The translations under genes were made by a program, and so were the position numbers. Shown here piece after piece: positions 1 through 10,544 of a stretch of DNA of 64,000 nt. The notes below the pieces were generated by a model. That model saw nothing but the letters and a program-made list of their open reading frames with translations. It did not search any database and was not told the origin of the DNA. Each line of letters opens with the position of its first letter. The first letter of the stretch is position 1. This stretch comes from Acholoe squamosa (Eukaryota; Annelida; Polychaeta; Phyllodocida; Polynoidae): positions 11,544,001 through 11,608,000 of the forward strand of contig OX439041.1 in assembly GCA_949317995.1 (NCBI GenBank). Reading direction: 5' to 3'.

Positions 1-408
1 AGTCCTTATACTCGTCGCGCAGTTCGTTGAAAGCTGCCTGGTAAGCAGTGCTTGATGTGTTTCCTTTTCTGTGTGGGACTAAGCTGAGGATGATTTCTGG
101 TTGGTACAGTGTCGATGGTGGTCTCTCTGCAATGGTCAGCTCCATGACTTCGTTCAGATCAATGCCTGCTTCTTCCTGTGATTTTGTAACTCTCACTCCA
201 AATGGAGCAAGGAACTACTTTCTCTTGTGGTCATATTCTTCCTGATATGTGGGTGTTTTGAGGAGTGCTGTTGCAGGATTGTTAGAGTTTGCTGCAATTT
301 GAATTGCATATTGCAGAGATAGTTTTTCTTGCCTAAGAGGAGTGGCAGTTCCTTGGCCTCAACTTCAAGGCTTTTGATGCGAGATGTCCTGAAGGCTCCC
401 AGGCAGAT

Positions 409-1566
409 TCATAAACCTTGGTTTTGAATAGACTCAGCCATTTTAAAGTATGAGGGACTGGCTGCTCCGTAGATGGATAGGCCATAGTCTATCTGTGAGC
501 GAACTAGGGCCCTGTAGAGCTTTAGCAGTGTGGCTTGTTCTCCTCCCCAGGATGGGTGTGCCACTACTCTTAGCAGGTTGAGGGCTTTCTTGCATTTCTT
601 GCGCAGGTATTCTATATGCTCTTTGAAGCACAACTTCTGGTCTAGGACCAAACCAAGAAACTTGGTTCTTTGAACGACTGGAATGCGCTGAGAATTGTCT
701 TTGTCCATGTATATGTCTGGTTCTCGTTCTGGGGTGGAATGGTAATGGAAGTGCACGATGGAGGTTTTGTTCTTGGAGAACTTGAAGCCATTCTTGTCAG
801 CCCACTCCATCAGTTTCCTTACACATAGTTGTAGCTTCCTCTCCATGGTCTGGATGCTTCTACCACGGAAGGTGATGAGGAAGTCATCCACGTATAGTGT
901 CCGACAAACATCTGATGGCAGAGCTTTGATGATTTCATTTATTTTGAGGAGGAATAGGGTCACTGACAGGATGCCTCCTTGTGGGACTCCTGACTCTTGG
1001 TTGAAGAAGTCAGAAAAGGTGTTATTGACCCTCACTTTGAATCGCCTATTGGAGAGGTATTTCTGAATAAATCGTGGGAGTTGGCCTGTCAGGCCATTCT
1101 TCTTTAGGTCTTTCAATATCCCATACTGCCAGGTAGTGTCATAGGCCTTTTCAAGATCAAAGAAGATGGCGACCACTTGTTGGTTCTTTATGAAAGCATC
1201 TCTTATATATGTTTCAAGGCTGGCTTATGCATCCAGTGTCGATCTTCCCTTACGAAACCCACACTGGTAAGGATTGAGGAAGTTCTCGCTTTCAAGATAC
1301 CAGACTAGTCGAGCATTGACCATTCTCTCCATGGTCTTGCAGATACAGCTTGTAAAAGCTATAGGACGATAGTTCCTGGGATTTGATAGATCTTTTTCGG
1401 GTTTGGGAAATGGGAGAACTGTTGCCTCTCGCCAATGTTCTGGGAAGTTGCCTGTCTCCCATATGTGGTTTATGATGCCTAAGAGGCAGTCCCGGGGGGG
1501 CTCTGGTAGTTTTGTCAGAAATTCATAGGGAACATCATCAGGTCCTGCTGCAGAGCTATTTTTGGT
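409..1566 (-). pseudogene. LINE reverse transcriptase domain
   Basis: RT of the LINE at the window start. Order on the minus strand: SSAAGPDDVPYEF, then NYRPIAFTS, FRKGRSTLDA, a TAA, FDLEKAYDTTW (palm Asp), SGVPQGGILS and YVDDFLITF (catalytic Asp pair). The thumb follows and ends in IQNQGL at a TGA (409-411), after which the same frame stays open (ICLGAFRTS) to the window edge. Both catalytic motifs survive but the nonsense codons rule out activity. Reverse transcribes LINE RNA at the nicked target. Confidence 0.85.
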
Positions 1567-1567
1567 A

Positions 1568-2017
1568 TACATGAGGTCTGAGTTACCCCTCGCACCCACT
1601 TGTGAGCTGGTTGCCGGTCGGGCAGCAGGAGCAGGGTGGGTCTCCCTAACTAGGCCACAATGCTGAGTCAATGGGAGATAATTTCATAGTTGACTTTTGA
1701 TGGGTAATTTTAGGAATTTTGCCTTGAAAAATTATGATAGTGTGGGTATGAACACCTTGTTGGCTGGTGTGAAAAATAAACTCATTATGATTTATAGAAA
1801 TAGGAGATATTGGTCTGTGTATGATACACACACTGACCCACATAGCTGAGACCGTGAGTGCATGGTATGTTGTCCACTCCCCACCCCCTGCCTCCCGGGT
1901 GGTCAAGGTGCCTGCCTGTCGTGGTATGAAAGGGACCCACCATGGCTTCGCATACACCGCCCCCTAGCGGACATATCCCCGGCTTTAGGAGCCTGCTGGA
2001 GTAACTCGGATCTCATG
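1568..2017. mobile_element. approximately 450-bp TIR element inserted in LINE RT
   Basis: Ends are imperfect inverted repeats: TACATGAGGTCTGAGTTAC at 1568 and, on the other strand, CATGAGATCCGAGTTAC ending at 2017. TA dinucleotides flank both ends. Removing the insert rejoins LINE codons on the two sides (…LKSALSNT and KNSSAAGPDD…), so the borders are reliable. No coding capacity is seen. The TA target suggests a Tc1/mariner-like MITE, but the family is not recognised. Confidence 0.65.
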
Positions 2018-2253
2018 TATTGCTTAGCGCAGACTTTAGTTCATTGATTGAGAAGGGTACATTGTAGGGATGGTTATTATTATCACCGAATATAATGGGG
2101 ACTCTTTCCTCAACCTCTCTGACGTGATTGAAGTGAGGAGTTCCTCCATTGTGGGATGATATTTCTTCAATGGTGAGTCCAATGAGGTCTGCTACTGCTT
2201 TGGTGTCTGTAATGTCTCGGCCATTGGATTTAAGATGCTGAATTTAGGGACTG

Positions 2254-2553
2254 TCATTTGTTCCAGATCTTGGTGATTGGAGTGTTGTTGTTAATTTTTG
2301 AGACAAAGTCTCTCCAGGAGTCTTTCATAGCTTGGCGGAAAGTTCTTGGGGCATGTGCCTTAGATTTCTTCCAAGCAACGAGTATGGGGAGAATCATGTT
2401 GTTCTGGAATACTCTTTGTGCATCACGCCGCTTCTTCTTGGCTTCCCTGCAAACTTCATTGAACCAGGGCTTGTCTTGTTTCTTTTCTTTCCCGGATGTT
2501 TTGGGAATGCTCCTGGTTGCTATGGTTTGGAGGCGGATGGTAAAGCTCTCCAT
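2254..2553 (-). pseudogene. LINE linker between endonuclease and RT
   Basis: Open stretch with the basic linker typical of APE-type LINEs: KPWFNEVCREAKKKRRDAQR followed by an aromatic/basic segment ending near ITKIWNK. It lies in order between the endonuclease (above 2641) and the RT (below 2070). It has no independent function. Confidence 0.6.
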
Positions 2554-2640
2554 TGGGTCTTGTTCCCGCAGGAAGCGGTCTAGATTAAGCTCTTTACTGC
2601 AGAGGTTCTTGAATGTCTCCCAATCTGCTTTGTATAGTTT

Positions 2641-2990
2641 CTACCTTGGGATCTTGCTTAGGAGGCCTTGGTGGTCGTCATTTATAAGGAATGGGCAGTG
2701 GTCACTATCGTGAAAGTCATCTGCTGTATCCCAGGAAAAGTCTGTGAATAAGGAGGGTGAACATAGGGTGATATCTATGTGTGTCCAGGTCTTGGAAGGG
2801 GCACTATAATAGGTCGGGCGACCATCATTCAGTAGACAAAGGTCTTGCCTATCCATGAGACTTTCGATTATTTTGCCCTTACGATTCGTTTAGGGGCTGC
2901 CCAAGATGGTGTTGTGAGCGTTAAGATCCCCCAAAAGGAAGAAAGGCTTTGGGAGTTGTTGGATGAGATTTTCTAGATCTTCTATTGATG
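2641..2990 (-). pseudogene. LINE endonuclease C-terminal part
   Basis: The translation has the exonuclease/endonuclease/phosphatase signature: FFLLGDLNAHNTILGS followed about 60 residues later by DSDHCPFLI, with THIDITLCS between. The GDLNAH Asp/Asn and the SDH Asp/His are catalytic in this family, which nicks the target before reverse transcription. One TAA follows the GDLNAH segment (near 2890) and a TAG ends the block at 2641. The N-terminal half of the nuclease is absent. Confidence 0.8.
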
Positions 2991-3000
2991 GGTAGTTCTA

Positions 3001-3115
3001 ACTACATTACACAATTTCACAGGAGAATGTGTCAGTGCCCGCGCATATGTGCACCACACACATCCCAAAGGGATAGGACAGAGGAGAAATAGACCCTTTT
3101 AGGTGGGCTAAGGTA
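3001..3115 (-). mobile_element. SINE family A, truncated
   Basis: Reverse-strand copy of the SINE seen complete at 19670-19846. It retains the body (GGTGCACATATGCG, CACTGACACATTC) but lacks the final approximately 60 bp of tail A. It directly abuts the truncated 5' end of the LINE. Confidence 0.8.
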
Positions 3116-4843
3116 GATAAGGGCCAATAGATTTTAAAACAGAAGAAAACTCAATTTTGCCAAAATGTCAGTTACAACCTTGTTGCACTAAGGCAACAAA
3201 ATGCAGTTTTATTGGTAAAAATAAACGTTCCCAGTAAATTTTGGCTGTAAGGTGAGGGACTTGATTATCACGGCCTGACTGTATATGAACCCAATTTGGT
3301 TCCTGGGCATGGGGCCTCCAGGGCCCTTGACTAGGGGTGCTTTTCATCCAATTTTGAAGGGGGAGAGACGTATTTTATATCAATTTTACTTTTACCTGAG
3401 GCCATTTTATTCTAATAACTTGGATAACTGATCCGCAAAATCTTTTTTTTTTTTTTTTTTTAACTCTGGCTGCTGAGAATTTTCAATATCATTGGAAATT
3501 TTAAAAAAAAGTCAGTCATTATTCAAGTAAAGTCTGTACAAGAAGTTTTTCCCCTCACAGGCCATGCGGTCCTGCAATTTTTATCATTCTGCAGGCCCAG
3601 ATTGATTTCAGCAGGACCGTATACTTTAAGATTATTATTGTCAGGAAAGAAATGAAAAACAAGAATTAACTTGCTACTTTAATCAATCAACTCTTAAAAA
3701 TCAAACAAAAAGAGACAGCTTTTTTTTAAGGCTGTAAAATCCTTAATAATGGTCTGATTCGAAAGCCGTAAAAAAACAAAATGTAGCCCAAGGTCCCGAG
3801 ATTACAGGCAGACATTCGCCAGCAGTGTGGCAATTTCTGTTGTAGTTAGATAGCTGAGTTTCATGCATCACAGTGATGTGTGGGCCTTCAGAAAAAATCC
3901 TGTTTCCGGACCAGCATCTCACTTGGGTGGTGGCCATTAACATTTGACAAAATGGTGGCAGTCAAAATCTCAATTTATGGGTAAATTTTCATCCAATCAA
4001 GGTCAAAGACATAAGAAATGGCCATATAAATAGTCTCAGATGATCTAGATAACACTTTATTAATGTCTTAGCAATGATAAAAGTCCATACAGAAAAATAC
4101 TGAAGTCATGCTTTAACACCTATGACCTTCAACAGCTGCGGAAGTCAATAAAAATGAGTTTTGCAACAATTGGACCATCTTTGCAGAAATTTATATTCTC
4201 ATTATTGATATTGCAGTTACTTCTAATACAACAATTTACCTGCCCCATAACACCTCAGTTTTGTTCTTGAATAACATATTCCCTTCAATATTATTCCTTT
4301 GATTGGCAGCCATCTTGCATTTGCCCTTGAACCCATGAATAAAGTTGGCAAAATAGTTAGAGGGTTGGTATAACCAGCTGGGTATAACACAGAATGACAA
4401 AGCAAGAAGTAGAATGGAGCCTTATGTAGGCTATAATGAGAGAGTGACGCAATCAGATGATACTTAAAAACTGTTTGATTTAAATGTGCAAGAGCTAAGC
4501 ACAAAGACATTTGACCTAAGAGAATGGAAAAAGATCTTGATGATACAGCTCATTTGGCACTCATGTATTTGAGAGACAATCAACAGAGTTGGCATCCCTT
4601 GCTACAGGAGATGTAACCACTTAGAGAGCTAGAATAACTTGCTCACTGCTGAAGCAGTGGAAAAAAAGAAAGTGTGTGAATGACAGGCTAATGATTAAGA
4701 CAGTCAAGTCTCATGACCACATAACACTACAAAAGCTTCATACATTTCACATGAAGAGTGTTGTGGATGTGAATCAAGGCAGACCAGAATCTCTTTAAAA
4801 GGATAAGTGTAGCCCTTGAAGCTGGCTGGGATATGGATGTTGA
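3116..4843. other. non-coding, no gene recognised
   Basis: AT-rich sequence with short open frames only. The T-run followed by AACTCTGGCTGCTGA near 3440-3480 recurs at 17250-17285, marking an old dispersed repeat. No splice-bounded coding block was found. Confidence 0.5.
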
Positions 4844-5021
4844 GTCAGTGAGTAATAGATGTTTAACGCCATTTCGACAGCTAAGGTCATATCCATGGCG
4901 AGAACAACATTACACAATTTCAGAGGAATGTGTCAGTGCCCGCGCATATGTGCACCACACACATCCAAGGGGATAGGAAAGAGGTGAAATAGATCCTTTT
5001 AAGTGGGCTAGGGAAGCCCGT
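4844..5021 (-). mobile_element. SINE family A, complete, with TSD
   Basis: Full reverse copy with tail A (TTTAACGCCATTTCGACAGC on the plus strand). It is bounded by an 11-bp direct repeat ATGGATGTTGA at 4833-4843 and 5022-5032. The 5' end of the element is the hairpin GGGCTTCCCTAGCCC. Target duplication plus a short repeated 3' tail shows retroposition. Confidence 0.9.
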
Positions 5022-5032
5022 ATGGATGTTGA

Positions 5033-5969
5033 CAATGATAGAACATAGATTGTCTCTAGTGCCATTATCATTGGCAAGCTTAGATGGTTTATTGTGTCTT
5101 CCAAGAAACAAGGCAGAGCTGAAGATGATTCCAGAGCAAAGCAAAGGAATGGCCCAACCACCATCAGATCTCTCTATGATGCACTGTTATGGATGGTGTG
5201 GCTATTGTACAAGCCCTTGGTAATTAATCTACCATGACAACTTTTGGCTATTTACTAGACAGGTTCTATAGTAGCATTTCCTTCCAGTATATCGTGCGGC
5301 AAGCTTAGATGTTTTGTGAAAAGGTCTAGATACAGACAGGGACCTCTGGCAACAGCACATATACTCCAGTTCATAGAATTGAAGTTCATGACATTGAGAG
5401 ATTGACATACATGTCTTTGTGATGTAACAAGTCAGTTCCAAGGAATTGGTGAGGAAACTGAATCGACTTAAAAAAGCAAACAACTTTGAGGAGGAGGTAC
5501 TTCCAGGGGCTGAGGAATTTGTATGTCAGCTCCAACAACAAGATTGAAGTCTATTCAAAAACCATGAAACTAGTTCTTCCACAATGTTGATAGGAAGTTG
5601 GACATTCTTTCTCCAACCATGCCTTAGTTCTGCAAACACAAAGAGCTCACTACCAAACCTCCATTTGACATTGTATCCAGTACAGCAGCTGCCTTCAGCA
5701 GAGGGTTGTGGTGCATACACATCTGACAGAATCAGGAGACCTGAGAGCAAGACTAGTCACTACAGAACCAGTATCATCAGAGTGTCTTTCTCTGGTATCA
5801 TGTAGATTCCCTCCAAAAGGAAAGTGCTGTTCTACAAGACCATGTAGATGCACAAGTCAGGGACTTGGAACAATGTACAGGTGCCTGTCCATTCACTCAA
5901 TACTGCCAGGAGCAATTTAGTGATTTGAATCGATAAGTTTTCATAGGGGAGTCATTTTTTTTTGTCTAT
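5033..5969. other. non-coding, no gene recognised
   Basis: Unique-looking sequence with only short overlapping open frames on both strands. No recognisable domain or exon was found. The region ends where a LINE RNase H fragment begins. Confidence 0.4.
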
Positions 5970-6786
5970 TCACATTAGACTTTGTAGCTTGATGTTTAGA
6001 TTATACACTTGGTAATGCCCTAGACTTTGCAGACATGACTTCACGTCTGAGAATATGATAAGGGCCTCGCGCATAGACACCTTCATCCACTCCAGTGCAC
6101 TGAGGAGGACATGCGCCTCTGCTGTGAAGATGCTGCTCCTTTCATGTAGTGCTACTTTAAGGGTTCCAAAGGGTGTGCATGCAGCGAAGCCTACACGGTT
6201 TCTGTCCTTGGAGCCAACAGTGTACACTTCAGTATACCCTTGATGGTGATGGCAGACTTCTGCTAATCTCTCCAAGTACACCTTGGTTTCAGTTTCGCCT
6301 TTCTTGTGTTTGCTCAGGTCAAAAAGGATCTTGGCTCCTGCCTGTTCCCACAGAGAGGACTTGGCAGGTCCCTTCTTCATGACCTTTGCGATGGGAATTC
6401 GCACCTCCTTCTATGAAAGACGCTGTTTGTTTATTTGTTTAGTTTTATGTCCGGGGGCCATCGAGGAACTCAGACATGTGGTCCTTGTAGAAGATGGTAT
6501 CGTGTGTTGGGTTTTTCTCATTTGCCTTGACTCTGATGGCGTATTGCAGATCCAGTGGTGGAACCCCTGTCTCACGCATTGCCCATGATGATCAGAATGC
6601 TCCCATGCAGAGCCGTAGGCCCTGGTTTTGGATAGGTTTTAGCCAATCCAGGTAGGACCTTGCAGCTGATGCATACACCACCGACTCATAGTCCAGGCGA
6701 GACTGGATATACATGTGATACAGAGTCAGCAGAATCTCCTGGTCCGCTCCCCAATCTGAGTGGGAAAGCATTTTCAGGAGGTTCAT
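5970..6786 (-). pseudogene. LINE RT-thumb and RNase H fragment
   Basis: Minus-strand remnant of the same LINE type as at 1-3000. At 6592-6786 it has an RT thumb (LYHMYIQSRLDYES, then PIQNQGLRLCMGAF). At 5970-6404 it has RNase H: VYTVGSKDRNRVGFA, then IFTAEAHVLLSALEW and IIFSDVKSCLQSL. The first motif has V where the catalytic Asp of the TDGS motif belongs, and the frame is broken by a short retroposon insert around 6425-6476. Non-functional. Confidence 0.8.
6425..6476 (-). mobile_element. approximately 50-bp (AAAC)n-tailed retroposon
   Basis: Copy of the short unit whose sense strand reads CTGAGTTCCTCGATGGCCCC, then a GTAAAAC segment and an (AAAC)n tail. Here it sits in a LINE fragment. A target duplication is not obvious at this copy, unlike those at 10689, 26117 and 53698. 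Confidence 0.65.
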
Positions 6787-7369
6787 GGCCTTCTGGCATT
6801 TTTTATGGAGGTATTCGATATTGCGAATTGGAGGTATTCAATATCGAAAATTAATATGAAAATGATGGTATGGTAATCCATACACAATATTTAGTTAAGG
6901 TTAACACTCTCCTTGACTACTAGGATATTATTATAAGTTTATCCTCATTTACTAGTTGCACTTCAATATAAATGGCTTGCAAATCATCAGAAACCCATCT
7001 TTATTTGTATGGATATAATCCCAAACATGCTGTCATTGACGGTCTGTTAAAATTAACAGACCCAAAAAAGTAAGAGATGGAAGGATATTAAGTGTTGTAT
7101 CTTCCCTCTTGTATCAATGAAACTAGCTTAAAATGCTAAAAGCTGGTCATTGACAATTCAAATTTGGCACAATACACATGCAAAGTGGCCGACTCAAGGT
7201 ATATGGACGACTCAAGGTCACTCTACCGCTAATAGATTGTGATTCTCTTTCGTGATTATAAAGTATGCATAAGGCAAAGAAAACCGGACACTTGAGTTCA
7301 ATAAATAACCTTTTAATATACATAGATATTTACAAAGATATATACAAAGATATTTATGTGCAGATACAG
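6787..7369. other. non-coding AT-rich stretch
   Basis: No coding block or known repeat was recognised. A 27-bp direct duplication (GTTAGTTTAAACCTGCTGG core) lies at 7370-7423 and covers the stop codon of the minus-strand exon that follows. Confidence 0.4.
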
Positions 7370-7406
7370 GGAAGGGGAGTTAGTTTAAACCTGCTGGGAA
7401 GGGGAG

Positions 7407-8520
7407 TTAGTTTAAACCTGCTGGGAGGATTTCTTTCATGAACTCTGCATAGAGATCTGGTAAAGGGTCAGATTGGGGAGACATTGGTGGATCAGAGTCA
7501 GAGGACCCAGATGAGGGAGAGGTGGGTGGCAGGTTTTTTCTCCAAAAACTCAGAATCCAGTTCTGGGAAGGAAGAGATGGATGGATTAAAGGGGGGTAAC
7601 CTGGATGAGGAGGATGATGATGAGGAGGAGGCGGGAGCTGGATCCCACATAAGGGGGTGACCTGGAATCAGATAAGCAGGAGGAGGCGGAGGGGATGGAT
7701 TCAGCCGAGTGGGAAGACCCAGATGAGGGAGAGCTGGATTCAGATGAGGAGGAGGACGATGAGTAAGCCACTGTACTGTGGTCATCGCTGAATGGGGCCA
7801 CAGCCTGGGACGTGCCAGGCAGAGGCTCCTCAGCCCTGGAGGTGTTTGGCTGTGGCTCCTCTGCCTGGGACGTGCCAGGCTGTGGCTGCTCTACATGCGA
7901 TGTGCCAGGGTGTGGCTCCTTGACCTGGCATTTTTCTTCATGCCGTCTCAGGCTAGCCTCTGAGAAAGTCTGTCACAGTATCCGCATTGATACGTGTGGA
8001 ATAAGTCTGGTGATGAGGGGAGATCAGAGGGCGGATCAGGAGGGTAGGAGGGCGCAGAAGGAGGGCTGGAGGCTGTGGCGATGGCTTGTGTTGTTAGGCG
8101 TACTAGTTTGACGATTGGGTTCATCTGAGGGGGAGGGATGGTTTCGCAGACCGTTTTTTGTTTGTTTTTGTTTTGTCAAGGCTCAGCCTTTTTTTTTTTT
8201 TGGGGGGGGGGGTGGAGAGTGGGATGGGTGATATGGGGAATTGGGGCAGGTATGGTCCATGACTCTTGTCATGGTACCGGGGGTTTTAGTAAATCATTTA
8301 CATCTACCCCTGGGGGGGGGAGTGGTTGGATGGAGGAGACAGGCTTGTTAGTGGTGATACGTAGGGGGACCTTCTGTGGGTGGGAGATCGAAGGTTCTAA
8401 GGCTGGTGTCAGAGGGTGGCAAGGTGTTGGGCAGGTTCTGAAGGGGTGGATGGAGAGGACGAGCTTGAGGATGATGGAGAGGAGTGAGGAGAGCCAAAAC
8501 ACTCCTTTAGGGTTTCCCCC
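7407..8520 (-). pseudogene. Ser/Pro-rich zinc-finger terminal exon with frameshifts
   Basis: Not recognised as a known family. An acceptor at 8521-8522 opens a reading ETLKECFGSPHSSP followed by Ser/Pro runs. After several frame changes at C-runs comes a clean segment (ETIPPPQMNPIVKLVRLTTQ) ending in a C2HC-type finger: YQCGYC at 7975-7992 and RRHEEKC near 7929-7950. One missing base lies between those halves. Then follow imperfect repeats of EEPQPGTSQA (about 7786-7930), a poly-Ser tract (7660-7770), two more frame changes and the end LPDLYAEFMKEILPAGLN with TAA at 7407-7409. The amino-acid style is continuous across the breaks. That suits a decayed gene, or a real gene with homopolymer errors in the assembly. 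Upstream exons at 8764-12129 enter in compatible phase. Confidence 0.5.
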
Positions 8521-8763
8521 CTGTCAGCTGTAACCCCACATCAGCCATGCTTGACATTGTGTCATCAAGGGGCAGCTCCAACGAAGTTCTGTGATACAGT
8601 GAAAGAAAGTGGAACTTAAGAGGGGGCCAACACAGTTTAATGTATGTGAAAATGGAAACATTTCATTTAATCCTCAGTGGAATCTTTGATGGAACCTAGT
8701 GATCTACTCTGGTAGTAAAAGGATAATTTTTTTTATAATGCTTGAGCATTGTATAATTCTTAC

Positions 8764-8826
8764 CCTGGTGATTCCTGTCCAGGGAGTATGATGTATTCTC
8801 CATCATCCAGGAAGATGGGTGGCGTT
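8764..8826 (-). CDS. cassette exon A1 of unrecognised minus-strand gene
   Basis: 63-nt block between acceptor TATAACAG and donor GGGTAAGAA. It is open only with 1 nt in and 2 nt out: TPPIFLDDGEYIILPGQESP. The same phase is used by the other candidate exons here and by the terminal exon at 8520. Exon and downstream intron resemble the block at 9185-9253, so this is a duplicated exon. Function unknown. Confidence 0.5.
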
Positions 8827-8993
8827 CTGTTATAACAATTTGAAAAAAAGGAATGGTTGAGACATGCATATATGATTTACATGAACATCCAATTCTAAAT
8901 TTCATTATGACTCTTGGATTGAAAAATATGGTTAGAATAATTCAATATGTTTATGAAGATAACCATCTTGAGGGATCAAGTAACATTTCTTAC

Positions 8994-9053
8994 CTTGGGA
9001 CAGCTGATGTCTGTTTGGAGGAGTCTGAGGGACTTGTTGACAGTTTCTCCCTG
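8994..9053 (-). CDS. cassette exon B1 of unrecognised minus-strand gene
   Basis: 60-nt block with acceptor ATATCTCTGCAG and donor AAGGTAAGAAA, both close to consensus. In the shared phase it reads REKLSTSPSDSSKQTSAVP, Ser/Thr-rich and similar to the exon at 11438-11500 (ESDQTSVHQATAADP). All three frames happen to be open, so the frame rests on phase consistency with its neighbours. Confidence 0.45.
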
Positions 9054-9184
9054 CTGCAGAGATATGAACACGAATATTTATTAATAGAAGTCTTCACATG
9101 ATATTTGTTTTATTTCATCTTTGATTGAATCTAGTGGTATAATATAAGGATGCATTTTGTGTCTTGCTTGAGCAGTAAATAATT

Positions 9185-9253
9185 CTTGGAGATCCCTGTC
9201 TGGGGGGGGGTGGAATCGTATCATCTTCATCGTCTGCTGAGAGAGGGGGTGAC
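9185..9253 (-). pseudogene. duplicated cassette exon A2 with lost splice donor
   Basis: Acceptor TTTGTGACAG followed by SPPLSADDEDDTIPPPPRQG, the counterpart of DDGEYIILPGQ in A1. Alignment with A1 continues into the intron (AATTAT, then TGCTCAAGCA), but the GGTAAG donor seen in A1 is missing here: A1 has CCAGGGTAAGAATTAT and this copy CCAAGAATTAT. It should no longer splice normally. Confidence 0.45.
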
Positions 9254-9294
9254 CTGTCACAAAGATGTAGAAAGGAAAGGATGAGTGATGCTTC

Positions 9295-9395
9295 ATTGAT
9301 TTATTGATCTGTTTAACGTCCTAAGGCCGTAGGCCTCATGGGACTGCCTCATTGGTTCAGACATTTAGTCCATCCTTTTCTCAATCTTAATTTGC
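9295..9395 (+). mobile_element. SINE-like fragment with TTTAACGTCC core
   Basis: Begins TGATTTATTGATCTGTTTAA and contains AACGTCC, TAGGCCTCATGGGACTG and TTTAGTCCATCC. Its order of motifs parallels the retroposon at 14150-14690 (ACGTCC…GACATTAAGTCCATTC), so the two share an old core. A GT/CG microsatellite follows to about 9435. Confidence 0.5.
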
Positions 9396-9794
9396 GTGTG
9401 TGTGTGTGAGTGCGGGTGTGCGCGTGCGTGTTTGGGAGTCTGTTTGTAGCAGTGGGACACGGCTCGTAGAAGTGAGACACTGCTCGTGGCTCGAAGCTCC
9501 TCTTTATCATGCTGCCTCACTCAGATGCTGTGCCGCAGACTATTGACACATCATCCGACTGGTCCATTATCCCGACACCGGCAGGACAGTCGTGGTTCTA
9601 TACCAATCGGGCCAGCTTACCAAGTACAGGCCAGTACAGAGAGCCACTTTCCAACATGGCTGGAGGATTACTCTTCCAGCCAGGCTGGAGGATTACTCCC
9701 TCAGCCAATCAGAGCGATAGTTCAGGAGGGGAGGGGTTCCCCCCCCCCTCCCGTTTAAGAGCTTCTCAAACATCTTCACTTCCCTCAGGAAGGT

Positions 9795-10540
9795 AAGAAG
9801 TTCTTTCTTACCAGTGCTGGTAAAGACACTGTTCATGGACAGACCTTGAAGGTGCTTGTCCCAGGCTACTCCTCTTTGTTGCCTGACACGAGAGCACCAG
9901 ATGATCCATTGTCAGAGGTACTTTACATCGCTGACATGCGGGTTGGTTTTCACCCTTCATGAGGTGTCCGTGAGTCAGCAGTGAGTGACCTATCTGAAGA
10001 CGGGTCAGTCTTGTCGATTCCCTCCTGGTCAGGCCAGTGTGGTCATAATCTTTGCCAATCTAAGGTTCGATGACTCTGAGCTTGTTGTTGTGGTCAGAAC
10101 TCTTCTGCCACTGTTTCATGATGAACTCCTTGGCCATAAGGAGGAGGTCTGAAGAGGGGAAGGGAGGGCTTTCTTAGCTGCATGTTCTGCAGCTTCGTTC
10201 CCCTCTATCCCAATGTGGCTGGGGAGCCAATAGAGGGCAACCTTTTTCTGGGCCTGAGTCAGTTTGCTTTATCTGCTGCACCACTGAGCTTCGTGGGTCA
10301 TGCTGGCATAGAGTTTGCAGGCAGGACTTCGAATCCGAGAATATGATGAAGGCATTGCGCATAGACACCTTCATCCACTCCAGTGCACTGAGGAGGGCAT
10401 GCCCCTCTGCTGTACAGATGATGCACTTTCCATGTAGTGCTCCTTTACGGGTTCCAATGGGTGTGCAGGCGGCAAAGCATACACGGTTTCCGTCCTTGGA
10501 GCCATCAGTGCTCCAATGATGCAACAAGAAAGTGTTCAAA
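9795..10540 (-). pseudogene. LINE RNase H and C-terminal Cys/His region
   Basis: Minus-strand 3' end of the I/Nimb-like LINE. RNase H motifs are well kept: STDGSKDGNRVCFAA (first Asp), CTAEGHALLSALEW (Glu) and IIFSDSKSCLQTL (Asp). Downstream in broken frame is IGHSLLTHGHLM, a CQRCK pair, then MDHLVLSC, the conserved zinc-knuckle-like tail of these elements. It lies in an intron of the putative 7.4-12.1 kb gene. Stops and frame changes make it inactive. Confidence 0.8.
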
Positions 10541-10544
10541 GTTT

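Larger units (their letters stand above)
1..3000 (-). mobile_element. LINE with AP endonuclease and RT (I/Nimb-like), degenerate
   Basis: Minus-strand non-LTR retrotransposon, 5' truncated near 3000 where a SINE abuts and running off the window at position 1. Reading down from 3000 it encodes the end of an AP-like endonuclease (GDLNAH, then SDHCPFL), a basic linker, the RT fingers (NYRPIAFTS), palm (FDLEKAYDT, then YVDD) and thumb. Related copies at 5970-6786 and 9795-10540 carry an RNase H domain downstream, which is why the I/Nimb group is preferred over jockey or CR1. At least four in-frame stops (near 409, 1231, 2641 and 2890) and an inserted element at about 1568-2017 show the copy is dead. 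Confidence 0.85.
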
